From positions 124,001 through 188,000 of the forward strand of contig NZ_JACYXI010000011.1 in assembly GCF_014842915.1 (NCBI RefSeq): a stretch of DNA of 64,000 nucleotides, written 5' to 3'. Position 1 is the first letter of the stretch. Each line of letters opens with the position of its first letter. Of this stretch, positions 46,231-53,662 are shown in pieces. Under the pieces are notes generated by a model that did not search any database, had not been told where the DNA came from, and was given only the letters and a program-made list of their open reading frames with translations. The stretch comes from Roseibium litorale (GTDB taxonomy: Bacteria > Pseudomonadota > Alphaproteobacteria > Rhizobiales > Stappiaceae). A program made the translations under genes and the position numbers.

Positions 46231-46581
46231 GTGGCCGAGATCATTGCCATCGGGTTCTTCTTACTGTGTGTGATCACCCTCGGGGTCTCGTTTGTCTTGG
46301 CCATCCTGACAATCGGGAACATCAACGCAGAAATCCAGAATGAGGTCACCCGGCGCTTTGGTCCGGGTGTGCCCATTCGAGATATGCGGCGCTCCGCAGT
46401 GACGACCGAGCAAATGGGTCTTTTGTTTCTTGGAAAATGGCAACCGAAGCTCGGACGCAGGCTGCTCTGGACTGGGATGGGGTGCATCCTCAGTTTCATC
46501 GCAATTTGGGTCTTCTCTGCGGTGAACAACCATTACCTGTGGGCGCCTGCCTTGAAGGCCCAATTCAGGGGCATTCATTGA
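46231..46581 (+). CDS. Small membrane protein of unknown function
   Basis: A protein of about 116 residues with two hydrophobic segments, one N-terminal (about 4-30, IIAIGFFLLCVITLGVSFVL) and one near the end (about 83-100), separated by a polar, Arg-rich loop (NEVTRRFGPGVPIRDMRRS). No family is recognised. GTG 46231 is proposed because it avoids overlap with the previous gene; ATG 46204 is the alternative and would overlap by about 20 bases. It lies directly between the MBL-fold and DinB genes. Confidence 0.6.
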   Translation: MAEIIAIGFFLLCVITLGVSFVLAILTIGNINAEIQNEVTRRFGPGVPIRDMRRSAVTTEQMGLLFLGKWQPKLGRRLLWTGMGCILSFIAIWVFSAVNNHYLWAPALKAQFRGIH

Positions 46582-46673
46582 AGGTACCTTGGTCTTGAAT
46601 GATCATCGGGTGCCAGCGGGGAGCCAAGTGGTCCGAAGGCAATTGGATACAAAGGGCACGAAATGAGGAAGTC

Positions 46674-47198
46674 ATGTCTGCTGCGCTAGAGCATCTCCGG
46701 CTCATGGCTGGCAACAATGCCTATGCCAATGAGCACCTCCATGAGGCGTGCTGCCAGCTCAGCTCCGAAGAGTTCGCCGCGCCGCGGACAGGCTTCTTTC
46801 CCTCACTCAGGGAGACGCTGAACCACATCTGGGAAGTGGACCGCTACTATCTGGATGCGTTGCAGGAGCAGGGACGGGGGCTTTCTGTCTTCGAGACCCC
46901 TCATCTTTCGACGGCAGAGGCGTTGCGGGAAGCCCAAAAGGAAGTGGACGCCCAACTCTGCGGTTTCTGCGCCGCTCTCTGTGAGGCCGATCTTGCGCGG
47001 GAGGTCCCTCACGACAGAGGTGAGCATGGGGAGTTTCGCGAAAGCGTCGCCAGCACCTTGCTGCATCTCTTTCAGCATCAGATCCATCACCGGGGCCAGG
47101 CGCATGCGATGTTGTCCGGAACGGGTGTGGAGCCGCCGCAACTTGATGAGTTCTTTCTGAAATTCGACCGGCACCCGTCTGCGCTGAAGCATCTTTAG
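46674..47198 (+). CDS. DinB family protein, candidate maleylacetoacetate isomerase
   Basis: A 174-residue four-helix-bundle protein of the DinB/YfiT superfamily. The metal triad can be placed as H51 (LNHIWEVDRYY), H135 and H139 (HLFQHQIHHRGQAHAML). GAGGAAGTC lies before ATG 46674. Superfamily members are often thiol-dependent transferases or isomerases, such as mycothiol-dependent maleylpyruvate isomerase. The cluster has homogentisate dioxygenase and a fumarylacetoacetate hydrolase but no GST-type maleylacetoacetate isomerase, so this protein could supply the cis-trans isomerisation. That role is inference; DinB membership is clear. Confidence 0.87.
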   Translation: MSAALEHLRLMAGNNAYANEHLHEACCQLSSEEFAAPRTGFFPSLRETLNHIWEVDRYYLDALQEQGRGLSVFETPHLSTAEALREAQKEVDAQLCGFCAALCEADLAREVPHDRGEHGEFRESVASTLLHLFQHQIHHRGQAHAMLSGTGVEPPQLDEFFLKFDRHPSALKHL

Positions 47199-47302
47199 GA
47201 AACGGAATTGGAGCGGAATGCCAGGAGAGGCGTTTTGCATGGCGCCTACCAGAGGCGCAGCCGCACTGTAGCATCATTTCTGGATCGGCTCTGGGAGGAG
47301 AC

Positions 47303-48931
47303 ATGTCCAAGATTTTCGAAACGCCGCTCTATCCTTATGTCCGCTCCGCTGATCAGGATGCGGCGGAGCCCGTCCGCCATCCGGTGATCATCGTCGGGGC
47401 CGGGCCGGTGGGGCTGGCTGCGGCCATTGATCTGGCACTGCAGGACGTGCCTGTCGTCGTGCTGGACGAAAACGACAAGGTCAGTTTCGGCTCCCGCGCC
47501 ATCTGCTTTTCCAAGCGCACGCTGGAGATCATGGACCGCCTCGGCTGTGGCGGCGACTACGTGGACAAGGGCGTTCTCTGGAACGTCGGCAAAGTCTTCT
47601 TCGGCGATAGAAAGGTTTATGATTTCAACCTCCTGCCGGAGGATGGACATAAGCGGCCGGCCTTTATCAACCTCCAGCAATATTATTGTGAGTTGTTCCT
47701 GGTGGAGCGCGTCCGGGCTCTGCAGGCAGAAGGCAGGTCCATCGAGATCCGCGGCAACAGCAAGGTGTCTGCGATCGAAACAGAGGAGACCGGCAGCCGG
47801 ATCACGGTGGAAACGCCGGACGGGCCTTATAATCTTGCCTGTGACTGGCTGATCGCCTGTGACGGGGCGGGCTCGCCTGTGCGCCGCATGATGGGGCTCG
47901 ACTTCATTGGCCGCGTGTTCGAGGACAATTTCCTCATTGCCGATGTCACCATGAAGGCGGACTTCCCGACCGAGCGCTGGTTCTGGTTCGACCCACCCTT
48001 CAACAAGGGCCAGTCGGCACTGCTGCACAAACAGCCGGACGGGGTCTGGCGTATTGATCTTCAGCTTGGCTGGGACATTGACAAGGACGCCGAGAAAAAG
48101 CCGGAGAGAGTCATTCCCCGCCTGAAGCAGATGCTGGGCGAAGAGGTTGAGTTCGATCTGGAATGGGTGTCTATCTACACCTTCCAATGCCGCCGGATGG
48201 AGAAATTCCGCCATGGCCGGGTGATTTTTGCTGGCGACAGCGCCCATCAGGTGTCTCCCTTTGGTGCGCGCGGGGCCAATTCCGGCTTTCAGGACGCGGA
48301 GAACCTGGCCTGGAAGCTGAAGCTGGTGATGGACGGCAAGGCGCCGGACAGCCTGCTCGATACTTACGATCAGGAACGCGTCTATGCGGCCGACGAGAAC
48401 ATCCTGAACTCCAGCCGCGCGACGGATTTCATCACGCCGAAGTCGGAGATCAGCCGGATTTTCCGGGATGCGGTTCTGGACCTGTCCGAGACCGAGAGTT
48501 TTGCGCGCCCGCTGGTCAATTCCGGCCGCCTGTCCGTTCCTGCCATCTATGACGGCTCGCCGCTGAATGGCCCAGACGTGGTGTCTCTGCCCGCGCGCAC
48601 CCGGCCTGGATCGCCCGCAGTGGATGCTCCGTTGGATGGTGGCTGGCTGATGGATCAGCTGGGCGGCGGCTTCCAGCTGCTTGGCGTTGGCTGCGAGGTT
48701 CCCGAAAGCTTGAGCGTCGAGGGGATTGAGGTGAGGGGACTGTCGCTGACCGTGCCCGGTGAGGCACTGGCTGCCCGTTACCTTGGGGAGGCGGCTCAGG
48801 CTGTCTATCTCCTGCGACCCGATCAGCATATCGCGGCCCGGTGGACGGGCTTTGATGTGGCTGGAGTTGAAAAAGCCCTTCGCAGGGCCTTGGGCAAAGA
48901 TATGAACCCAACGATGAGTAAGGAGGCCTGA
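47303..48931 (+). CDS. FAD-dependent aromatic monooxygenase (MhpA/MhaA-like)
   Basis: A 542-residue flavoprotein hydroxylase of the PHBH/MhpA class. The Rossmann motif VIIVGAGPVGLAAAIDLA (about 31-48) binds FAD, followed by DENDKVSFGSRAICFSKR. The DG motif appears as CDGAGSPVRRMMG (about 186-198), and the second FAD motif GRVIFAGDSAHQVSPFGARG (about 307-326) includes the GD signature. A thioredoxin-like C-terminal domain completes the length. In this cluster it may hydroxylate a phenylacetate-type substrate, such as 3-hydroxyphenylacetate, to homogentisate. It is followed by a DUF2783 gene. Confidence 0.92.
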   Translation: MSKIFETPLYPYVRSADQDAAEPVRHPVIIVGAGPVGLAAAIDLALQDVPVVVLDENDKVSFGSRAICFSKRTLEIMDRLGCGGDYVDKGVLWNVGKVFFGDRKVYDFNLLPEDGHKRPAFINLQQYYCELFLVERVRALQAEGRSIEIRGNSKVSAIETEETGSRITVETPDGPYNLACDWLIACDGAGSPVRRMMGLDFIGRVFEDNFLIADVTMKADFPTERWFWFDPPFNKGQSALLHKQPDGVWRIDLQLGWDIDKDAEKKPERVIPRLKQMLGEEVEFDLEWVSIYTFQCRRMEKFRHGRVIFAGDSAHQVSPFGARGANSGFQDAENLAWKLKLVMDGKAPDSLLDTYDQERVYAADENILNSSRATDFITPKSEISRIFRDAVLDLSETESFARPLVNSGRLSVPAIYDGSPLNGPDVVSLPARTRPGSPAVDAPLDGGWLMDQLGGGFQLLGVGCEVPESLSVEGIEVRGLSLTVPGEALAARYLGEAAQAVYLLRPDQHIAARWTGFDVAGVEKALRRALGKDMNPTMSKEA

Positions 48932-48935
48932 ACAG

Positions 48936-49130
48936 GTGACCAAAACCTCTCAAACGGCAGGCTTCGCCCGTCCTGATGATTTCTACGCCGATCTTCTGGC
49001 AGTCCATGAAGGTCTGACCAAAGCCGAAAGCGACGCTCTCAACGCCCGTCTGATCCTGCTTCTGGCATCAAGGATCGGCGATGCGGATGTGCTGAAAGAC
49101 TGCTTGAGGCGGGCGAAAGCGGCGGGATGA
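48936..49130 (+). CDS. DUF2783 family small protein
   Basis: A 64-residue protein starting 4 bp after the monooxygenase stop, with AGGAGG-like sequence (AAGGAGGCC) upstream. It reads FYADLLAVHEGLTKAESDALNARLILLLASRIGDADVL, the DUF2783 pattern. Small proteins of this family are found directly after FAD monooxygenase genes of aromatic pathways, as here, suggesting a dedicated partner or stabiliser; no function is established to my knowledge. Confidence 0.85.
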   Translation: MTKTSQTAGFARPDDFYADLLAVHEGLTKAESDALNARLILLLASRIGDADVLKDCLRRAKAAG

Positions 49131-49157
49131 GGGGCGTGGCCTCTTTTTTTTGAATGC

Positions 49158-49286
49158 GCGGCCCATCATCCGAGACGCAGCTTCGCTGCTCCTCAGGATG
49201 AGGCGATCATTCTGGAAAAGCTCACAAAATGACCTTTCATCCTCATGCTGAGGAGGGCTGAAGGCCCGTCTCGAAGCATGGGCCGC
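49158..49286. repeat. Large inverted repeat element of alphaproteobacterial type
   Basis: Two diverged inverted halves face each other. The left (from 49158) reads GCGGCCCAT, then CCGAGACGC...GCTGCTCCTCAGGATGAGG. The right (to 49286) reads CCTCATGCTGAGGAGG...GTCTCGAAGCATGGGCCGC. The outer 9 bases are perfectly complementary (49158-49166 and 49278-49286). The CATCCTCATGCTGAGGAG core is widespread in rhizobial intergenic regions. It sits after the homogentisate cluster and may end its transcript. Confidence 0.75.
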
Positions 49287-49408
49287 TTGCTCATTCCTTT
49301 TTTTGTCCATCAACGGGGAAATTCAGTCCGCCCCTTGCCCTGTCATGGATTGACGATACACACTTTCCCGGCCACACGTGCCCTGCGTGCGGGACCGGAA
49401 TAGTTTGC

Positions 49409-50290
49409 ATGTCTGAACACGGCGTCACACTCGATAGCGCGAAGGCGCTGCTTGCCCGCTTTGCAGCTTCTTGGGCATCTCTTCCGATCCGGGAGGTTAT
49501 CTCCTCCGGTACGGACAATGCGCTGTTTCTGCTTGGAGACGAGAGCGTTCTGCGGATCCCGAAGCGGGAGAGCGCCGCGATCCTGCTTGAAAAGGAACTT
49601 GCCTGGCTTCCAAGGCTTCAGGCCTTGCCGCTTGCCGTGCCCAAGGTTCTCTTTCATGGAAAAGCAAAGCAGGAGACCGGTTTCGACTTCGGGATCTTCA
49701 AATGGGAGCCAGGGGGGATCGCAACCCCCGATCAGATTGCCGATACGGATCAGGCGGCGGAAGGTCTTGGCCGGTTTCTCACAGGGCTCCACAAGGTTGA
49801 CACTGACGGGGCGCCAGTGGCGGGACAGGCAAATCACATGCGCGGCGTCTCTTTGCCTGCTTTGACGAAGAATGTGATTGCGGGCATTGAGGTGCTCGCG
49901 GACGAGATCAATGCGCCTGAGGCTCGCCGGATCTGGGAGGAAGCCTGCGCGGCTGCACCCGCTCAAAGAGCTGTCTGGCTTCACGGCGATCTGAAGGCGG
50001 ACAATATGCTCGCTAGTGGCGGTGCGCTTACCGCCATCATTGACTGGGGCCTTGCCGCTGTCGGCGATCCGGCGGTCGATTACGCGGCTGCCTGGTCCTG
50101 GGTTGCACCACAGAGCCGGGGAATCTTCCGGGTCTCGTGTGGTCTTTCAGAGGACGATTGGAGCAGGGCGAGGGGATGGGCGCTGCACAACGCGGTCATC
50201 GCCCTCAGCTACTACCGCGGCAGGTCCCACGAGGCCTTGTGTGAGCAATCGCGCCTGACATTGAGGCGGTTAGGCCTATCGCCGGTTTGA
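49409..50290 (+). CDS. Aminoglycoside phosphotransferase (APH) family protein
   Basis: A 293-residue kinase-fold protein. The catalytic loop is HGDLKADN (about 192-199) and the metal-binding loop is IIDWG (about 210-214), followed by GDPAVDYAAAW, all standard for the APH/choline-kinase family. The N-lobe shows RIPKRESAAILLEKELAWLP with the ATP-contacting Lys and Glu. Chromosomal members phosphorylate small alcohols or sugars more often than antibiotics; resistance should not be assumed. It is convergent with the response-regulator gene, 106 bp away. Confidence 0.88.
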   Translation: MSEHGVTLDSAKALLARFAASWASLPIREVISSGTDNALFLLGDESVLRIPKRESAAILLEKELAWLPRLQALPLAVPKVLFHGKAKQETGFDFGIFKWEPGGIATPDQIADTDQAAEGLGRFLTGLHKVDTDGAPVAGQANHMRGVSLPALTKNVIAGIEVLADEINAPEARRIWEEACAAAPAQRAVWLHGDLKADNMLASGGALTAIIDWGLAAVGDPAVDYAAAWSWVAPQSRGIFRVSCGLSEDDWSRARGWALHNAVIALSYYRGRSHEALCEQSRLTLRRLGLSPV

Positions 50291-50396
50291 GAAATGCAGA
50301 CATCACAGATTGCGGCAGGTCGGGCGAACGGCCGGCTTCCGGGCGTTGCACATTCTGGCATCGCTGGCCTGATGCTTGCTCTTTCATTTCAAGAGT

Positions 50397-51140
50397 TCAG
50401 CGGACTTTTTCGATCTGGCCTTGGTGCGTATCCAGCCACCTCTGCAACTCGCGCTCGGCACTCTCAAGGCTTTCGGCATTGATGGCGCGCAGATTAAGGG
50501 CCCGTGTTATGGCGCGGGTGCGTTTGTTGATCGCAAAGTCTGCGGGAGCCGTTTCCAGATTGTCGACGCCCAGTTTGTCATAGAGCGATAGCAGACGGTT
50601 CTGGACCGTGCGCAGGGACAGGCCCTGCCGGATGGCAATGATCTTGTCGGACAGTCCGAGGGCCATGTCTATCAGGACGGCATATTCACTGTCCGTGAGC
50701 GTGTCGTGCATCCGGATCTGGCGCTGCTGGACCCGGTGTATTTCCTGATCCACGACGATCTGGGCTTCAAGGAACACGCCTCTGAGGGCCAGGTGCAGCC
50801 GCTCCTGCGGTGCGGTCTTCAACACGTAGCCATAGGACGTTTCTTGGGGGACAATCCGGGCGATGCCGCGCAAATAAGCCTCGTCGGAATAATTGGACCA
50901 GAACAGGATGCGTGTCTTCGACCTTTCGCGCCAGATGGTACGGGCGGCGTCGATGCCGTTCCGTTCCTTCATCTGCAGATCCATGACCACGAAGCAGATG
51001 GCGTGCTTGCGTGCCAGCAATTCGCCTTCGGCGCCGTTCGCGGCGTGAAAGATCTCGTCTGCCTCCGGCAAGGCCTGCTGCAACGCCTCGCTGAGGTATC
51101 CCGCGTGAAACTGGTCATCTTCGACAAGGAGTATCTTCAT
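50397..51140 (-). CDS. Response regulator with LuxR/NarL-like output domain
   Basis: A 247-residue regulator. The receiver domain (about 1-120) begins MKILLVEDDQFH with the acidic pocket, has the phospho-acceptor Asp in CFVVMDLQMKE (about 56), and a Lys in YGYVLKTAPQE. The C-terminal helix-turn-helix (about 155-215) reads LTDSEYAVLIDMALGLSDKIIAIRQGLSLRTVQNRL, the NarL/LuxR type. The ATG overlaps the stop of the kinase gene (ATGA), with AGGAGCC upstream. The pair is divergent from the first sugar ABC operon and probably controls it. Confidence 0.88.
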   Translation of the reverse strand: MKILLVEDDQFHAGYLSEALQQALPEADEIFHAANGAEGELLARKHAICFVVMDLQMKERNGIDAARTIWRERSKTRILFWSNYSDEAYLRGIARIVPQETSYGYVLKTAPQERLHLALRGVFLEAQIVVDQEIHRVQQRQIRMHDTLTDSEYAVLIDMALGLSDKIIAIRQGLSLRTVQNRLLSLYDKLGVDNLETAPADFAINKRTRAITRALNLRAINAESLESAERELQRWLDTHQGQIEKVR

Positions 51141-52405
51141 GCCGGCTCCTCCGTGGCACTGTAGGAAACAGGCGCCTGGTTCGAGAGACCGGCGAGCGGG
51201 AGCTTGACCGTAACGGTCGTGCCGTCCTTGTGTGACATGCCGAACTCTGCGGCAATCAGCCTTGCCCGGGTGCGCATATGGGCAAGGCCTCCGGTTGCCT
51301 TGCCGGCCTGCCGTGAACGGCCGGATGCGGTCAATCCCCGTCCATTGTCCATGATCGTCATCTGCAGCCCGGCCTTCAAGCGTTTGACGGTGACGCTGAT
51401 GTGGTCTGCGTCGGCGTGGCGCGCCGCATTGTTGATGGCTTCCTGGGCAATGCGGAAGAGAGCGATCCGGATGGTGGGGTCCAGGGTGTCGATCAGCCCC
51501 TCGGTTTCGTCCACGGTCTCCAGCTTTACCGCCGCCACGTCTTCCACTGCCCGTTCCAGGTGTATGCGCAAGGCATGTGCGAAGCCGAACAGGTCCAGGA
51601 TCGTGGGAACGGCGGTATCGATGATCCTGCGAAGGTCTGCGATGCAATGCTGGATGCTGTCGATCACCTGCGCCTTGTCGGCCGCCGAAACCATCTTTTC
51701 CGCATCACGCATGATCCGGGTCAGATCGGCCAGCGTCTGGTCGTGGAGGTCCATGCCGATGCGCTGGCGTTCCTGTTCCAGGGCGCGTGTCAATTCCAGC
51801 GCGCCTTGTCTCAGGCCTTCTTCCCGCGCCTGGGCCTCCGCCCTGACGACCGCCGCGCGTTTGGCTTTTTCATTCGCGCGCAGGGAATAGAAATACGGCG
51901 AGAGAACATCGGCAATCTGCCTCACCCGCACGACGGTCGACTCGTCGTAGACATCAGGCAGGCAGGAGGAACAGTTCAGCGCGCCGATCGTGCGGCCAAG
52001 AACCTTCATGGCAACGTTCACCCGGCTGCGGAGCTTGTGCTTGATAATCGGCTGGGCCAGCGCCCCTTCGTAGGTGTACCGCTCATCCTCCATCGCGTTG
52101 CCCGTGAGCATGAAATCCGTTTCGCCGAGCAGGATGCTGCGAACCGGAGAAATCGCCACCGGTGTGCGTGACAGGCTCCAGCGGGTTTTGATGCCGACTT
52201 CGTAGCTGGTGTTCCAGGCGGCCTTGTCGTCCACCAGACAGACGTCCATGTGGTCGATCGGCAGCAGGTTCTCTATTTCCGCCTTGACCGAGCGCAGCGC
52301 AGCCCGGATTTCCACCTGACCGGCCAGATGGCTGGAAATGCGCAGTAGGGAGACGAGGGCATTGGGCTCCGTCATCTCCTTATTTTCATTAGCTTCCTGC
52401 CGCAT
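51137..52405 (-). CDS. Soluble sensor histidine kinase (GAF - HisKA_3 - HATPase)
   Basis: A kinase of about 422 residues from ATG 52405, with no membrane segment. The N-terminal part (about 15-180) is GAF-like. The dimerisation box EQERQRIGMDLHDQTLADL carries the His, as in NarX/DesK-type kinases, and the ATP-binding part shows QEAINNAARHADADHISV and IMDNGRGL. A longer frame continues to 52837 but would overlap the divergent binding-protein gene, so it is rejected. The start itself is uncertain, as the GGAGGAG before it is rather distant. It lies upstream of its response-regulator gene and senses a cytoplasmic signal. Confidence 0.85.
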   Translation of the reverse strand: MRQEANENKEMTEPNALVSLLRISSHLAGQVEIRAALRSVKAEIENLLPIDHMDVCLVDDKAAWNTSYEVGIKTRWSLSRTPVAISPVRSILLGETDFMLTGNAMEDERYTYEGALAQPIIKHKLRSRVNVAMKVLGRTIGALNCSSCLPDVYDESTVVRVRQIADVLSPYFYSLRANEKAKRAAVVRAEAQAREEGLRQGALELTRALEQERQRIGMDLHDQTLADLTRIMRDAEKMVSAADKAQVIDSIQHCIADLRRIIDTAVPTILDLFGFAHALRIHLERAVEDVAAVKLETVDETEGLIDTLDPTIRIALFRIAQEAINNAARHADADHISVTVKRLKAGLQMTIMDNGRGLTASGRSRQAGKATGGLAHMRTRARLIAAEFGMSHKDGTTVTVKLPLAGLSNQAPVSYSATEEPA

Positions 52406-52632
52406 GGTGACGACAAGCTCCTCCCGATTACCGGCGTTCAGTGTGCGGTAGGTGGACTGCGACGGCAAGCCGTCAGTCCGGCGTTCCTTCGCATGACAGT
52501 TGCGGGTTCCCGCAATCGTGGTGCGTAAGTATGGCTTTACCCGTTTCCCTTCCCTCATCAATCTGGCTGCCGGACGCGTTTGGGAGAACCGTGTCCTTTT
52601 TTGATGGCGCCACGCGGCGCCAGGGAGGAAAC

Positions 52633-53649
52633 ATGAACAGCAAAGCCAAGTTATTGGGAGCTGCCGCTCTTGTGGCGCTCGCCCTGCCGGGGTCTGCGAT
52701 TGCGGACACGGCGGACAAACGTATCGCACTTTCCAACAACTACGCCGGCAACTCGTGGCGCCAGGCCATGCTGGAAAGCTGGTCAAAAGTCGGCGGCAAG
52801 GCCGTCGCGGATGGGGTCGCCGCCGCAGCCGATGCATTTACCACATCCGAAAACCAGGCCACCGAGCAGGCCGCCCAGATACAGAACATGATCCTGCAGG
52901 GCTATGATGCGATCGTCGTCAACGCGGCCTCTCCGACGGCCTTGAACGGCGCGATCAAGGAAGCCTGTGATGCCGGAATTACGGTCGTTTCCTTCGACGG
53001 CATCGTCACGGAACCTTGCGCATGGCGTATCGCCGTGGACTTCAAGGAAATGGGCCGTCAGCAGGTCGAGTATCTGGCCTCGCGTCTGCCAGATGGCGGC
53101 AACCTTCTCGAAATCCGCGGACTTGCGGGCGTTTTCGTGGATGATGAAATCCACGCCGGCATAGAGCAGGGCGTCAAGGAATTCCCGAAGTTCAAGATCG
53201 TCGGGTCCGTTCATGGCGACTGGGCACAGGATGTCGCCCAGAAGGCGGTCGCGGGTATTCTGCCCAGTCTTCCGGATCTTGCCGGGGTCGTGACCCAGGG
53301 CGGTGACGGCTACGGCGCAGCGCAGGCCATCAAGGCGGCTGGACGCGAGACCCCGATTATCGTGATGGGGAACCGCCAGGACGAGATGAAATGGTGGGCC
53401 AGTGCGCGTGACGAGAACGGCTATGAAACCTTGTCGCTCTCTATTGCTCCGGGGGTCGGAACGCTCGCCTTCTGGGTTGCCCAGCAGATCCTGGACGGGG
53501 CTGAAGTGCCCAAGGATCTGACCGTGCCCTTCCTGAAGGTGACCCAGGACACGCTCGACGAAACCCTTGCTTCCACGCCCGTAGGGTCGGTGGCCAACGT
53601 CGAATACAGCCTGGAAGACGCCAAGGCCGTCATCGCTGGCGCCAAGTAA
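52633..53649 (+). CDS. Sugar ABC transporter substrate-binding protein (first system)
   Basis: A 338-residue periplasmic binding protein of the RbsB-like (Peripla_BP_4) family. The signal peptide (MNSKAKLLGAAALVALALPGSA-IA) is cut near residue 24. Features are IALSNNYAGNSWRQAML, QIQNMILQGYDAIVVNAASPTAL, and AVDFKEMGRQQVEYLA, with VVTQGGDGYGAAQAIKAAGR in the second lobe. AGGGAGGAAAC is directly before ATG 52633; the frame extends further upstream without support. It heads the operon with an ATPase, two permeases and a lactonase. The sugar is unknown. Confidence 0.9.
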   Translation: MNSKAKLLGAAALVALALPGSAIADTADKRIALSNNYAGNSWRQAMLESWSKVGGKAVADGVAAAADAFTTSENQATEQAAQIQNMILQGYDAIVVNAASPTALNGAIKEACDAGITVVSFDGIVTEPCAWRIAVDFKEMGRQQVEYLASRLPDGGNLLEIRGLAGVFVDDEIHAGIEQGVKEFPKFKIVGSVHGDWAQDVAQKAVAGILPSLPDLAGVVTQGGDGYGAAQAIKAAGRETPIIVMGNRQDEMKWWASARDENGYETLSLSIAPGVGTLAFWVAQQILDGAEVPKDLTVPFLKVTQDTLDETLASTPVGSVANVEYSLEDAKAVIAGAK

Positions 53650-53662
53650 GGGAGAGGCTGAC

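Noticed and set aside
47246-48943. Open frame of 565 codons antisense to the FAD monooxygenase
   Set aside because: The monooxygenase reading has full FAD motifs; the antisense product has none.
49409-50290. Antibiotic-resistance aminoglycoside phosphotransferase
   Set aside because: Only the general kinase motifs are present; chromosomal APH-family proteins usually act on other small molecules and nothing nearby suggests a resistance element.
51141-51647. N-terminal extension of the response-regulator frame
   Set aside because: The product before MKILLVEDD is low-complexity Arg/His/Gly and lies antiparallel-frame within the kinase gene; a receiver domain starts at 51140.
52406-52837. N-terminal extension of the histidine kinase frame
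   Set aside because: It is Arg/Pro/Cys-rich without domain pattern and would overlap the well-supported binding-protein gene on the other strand.
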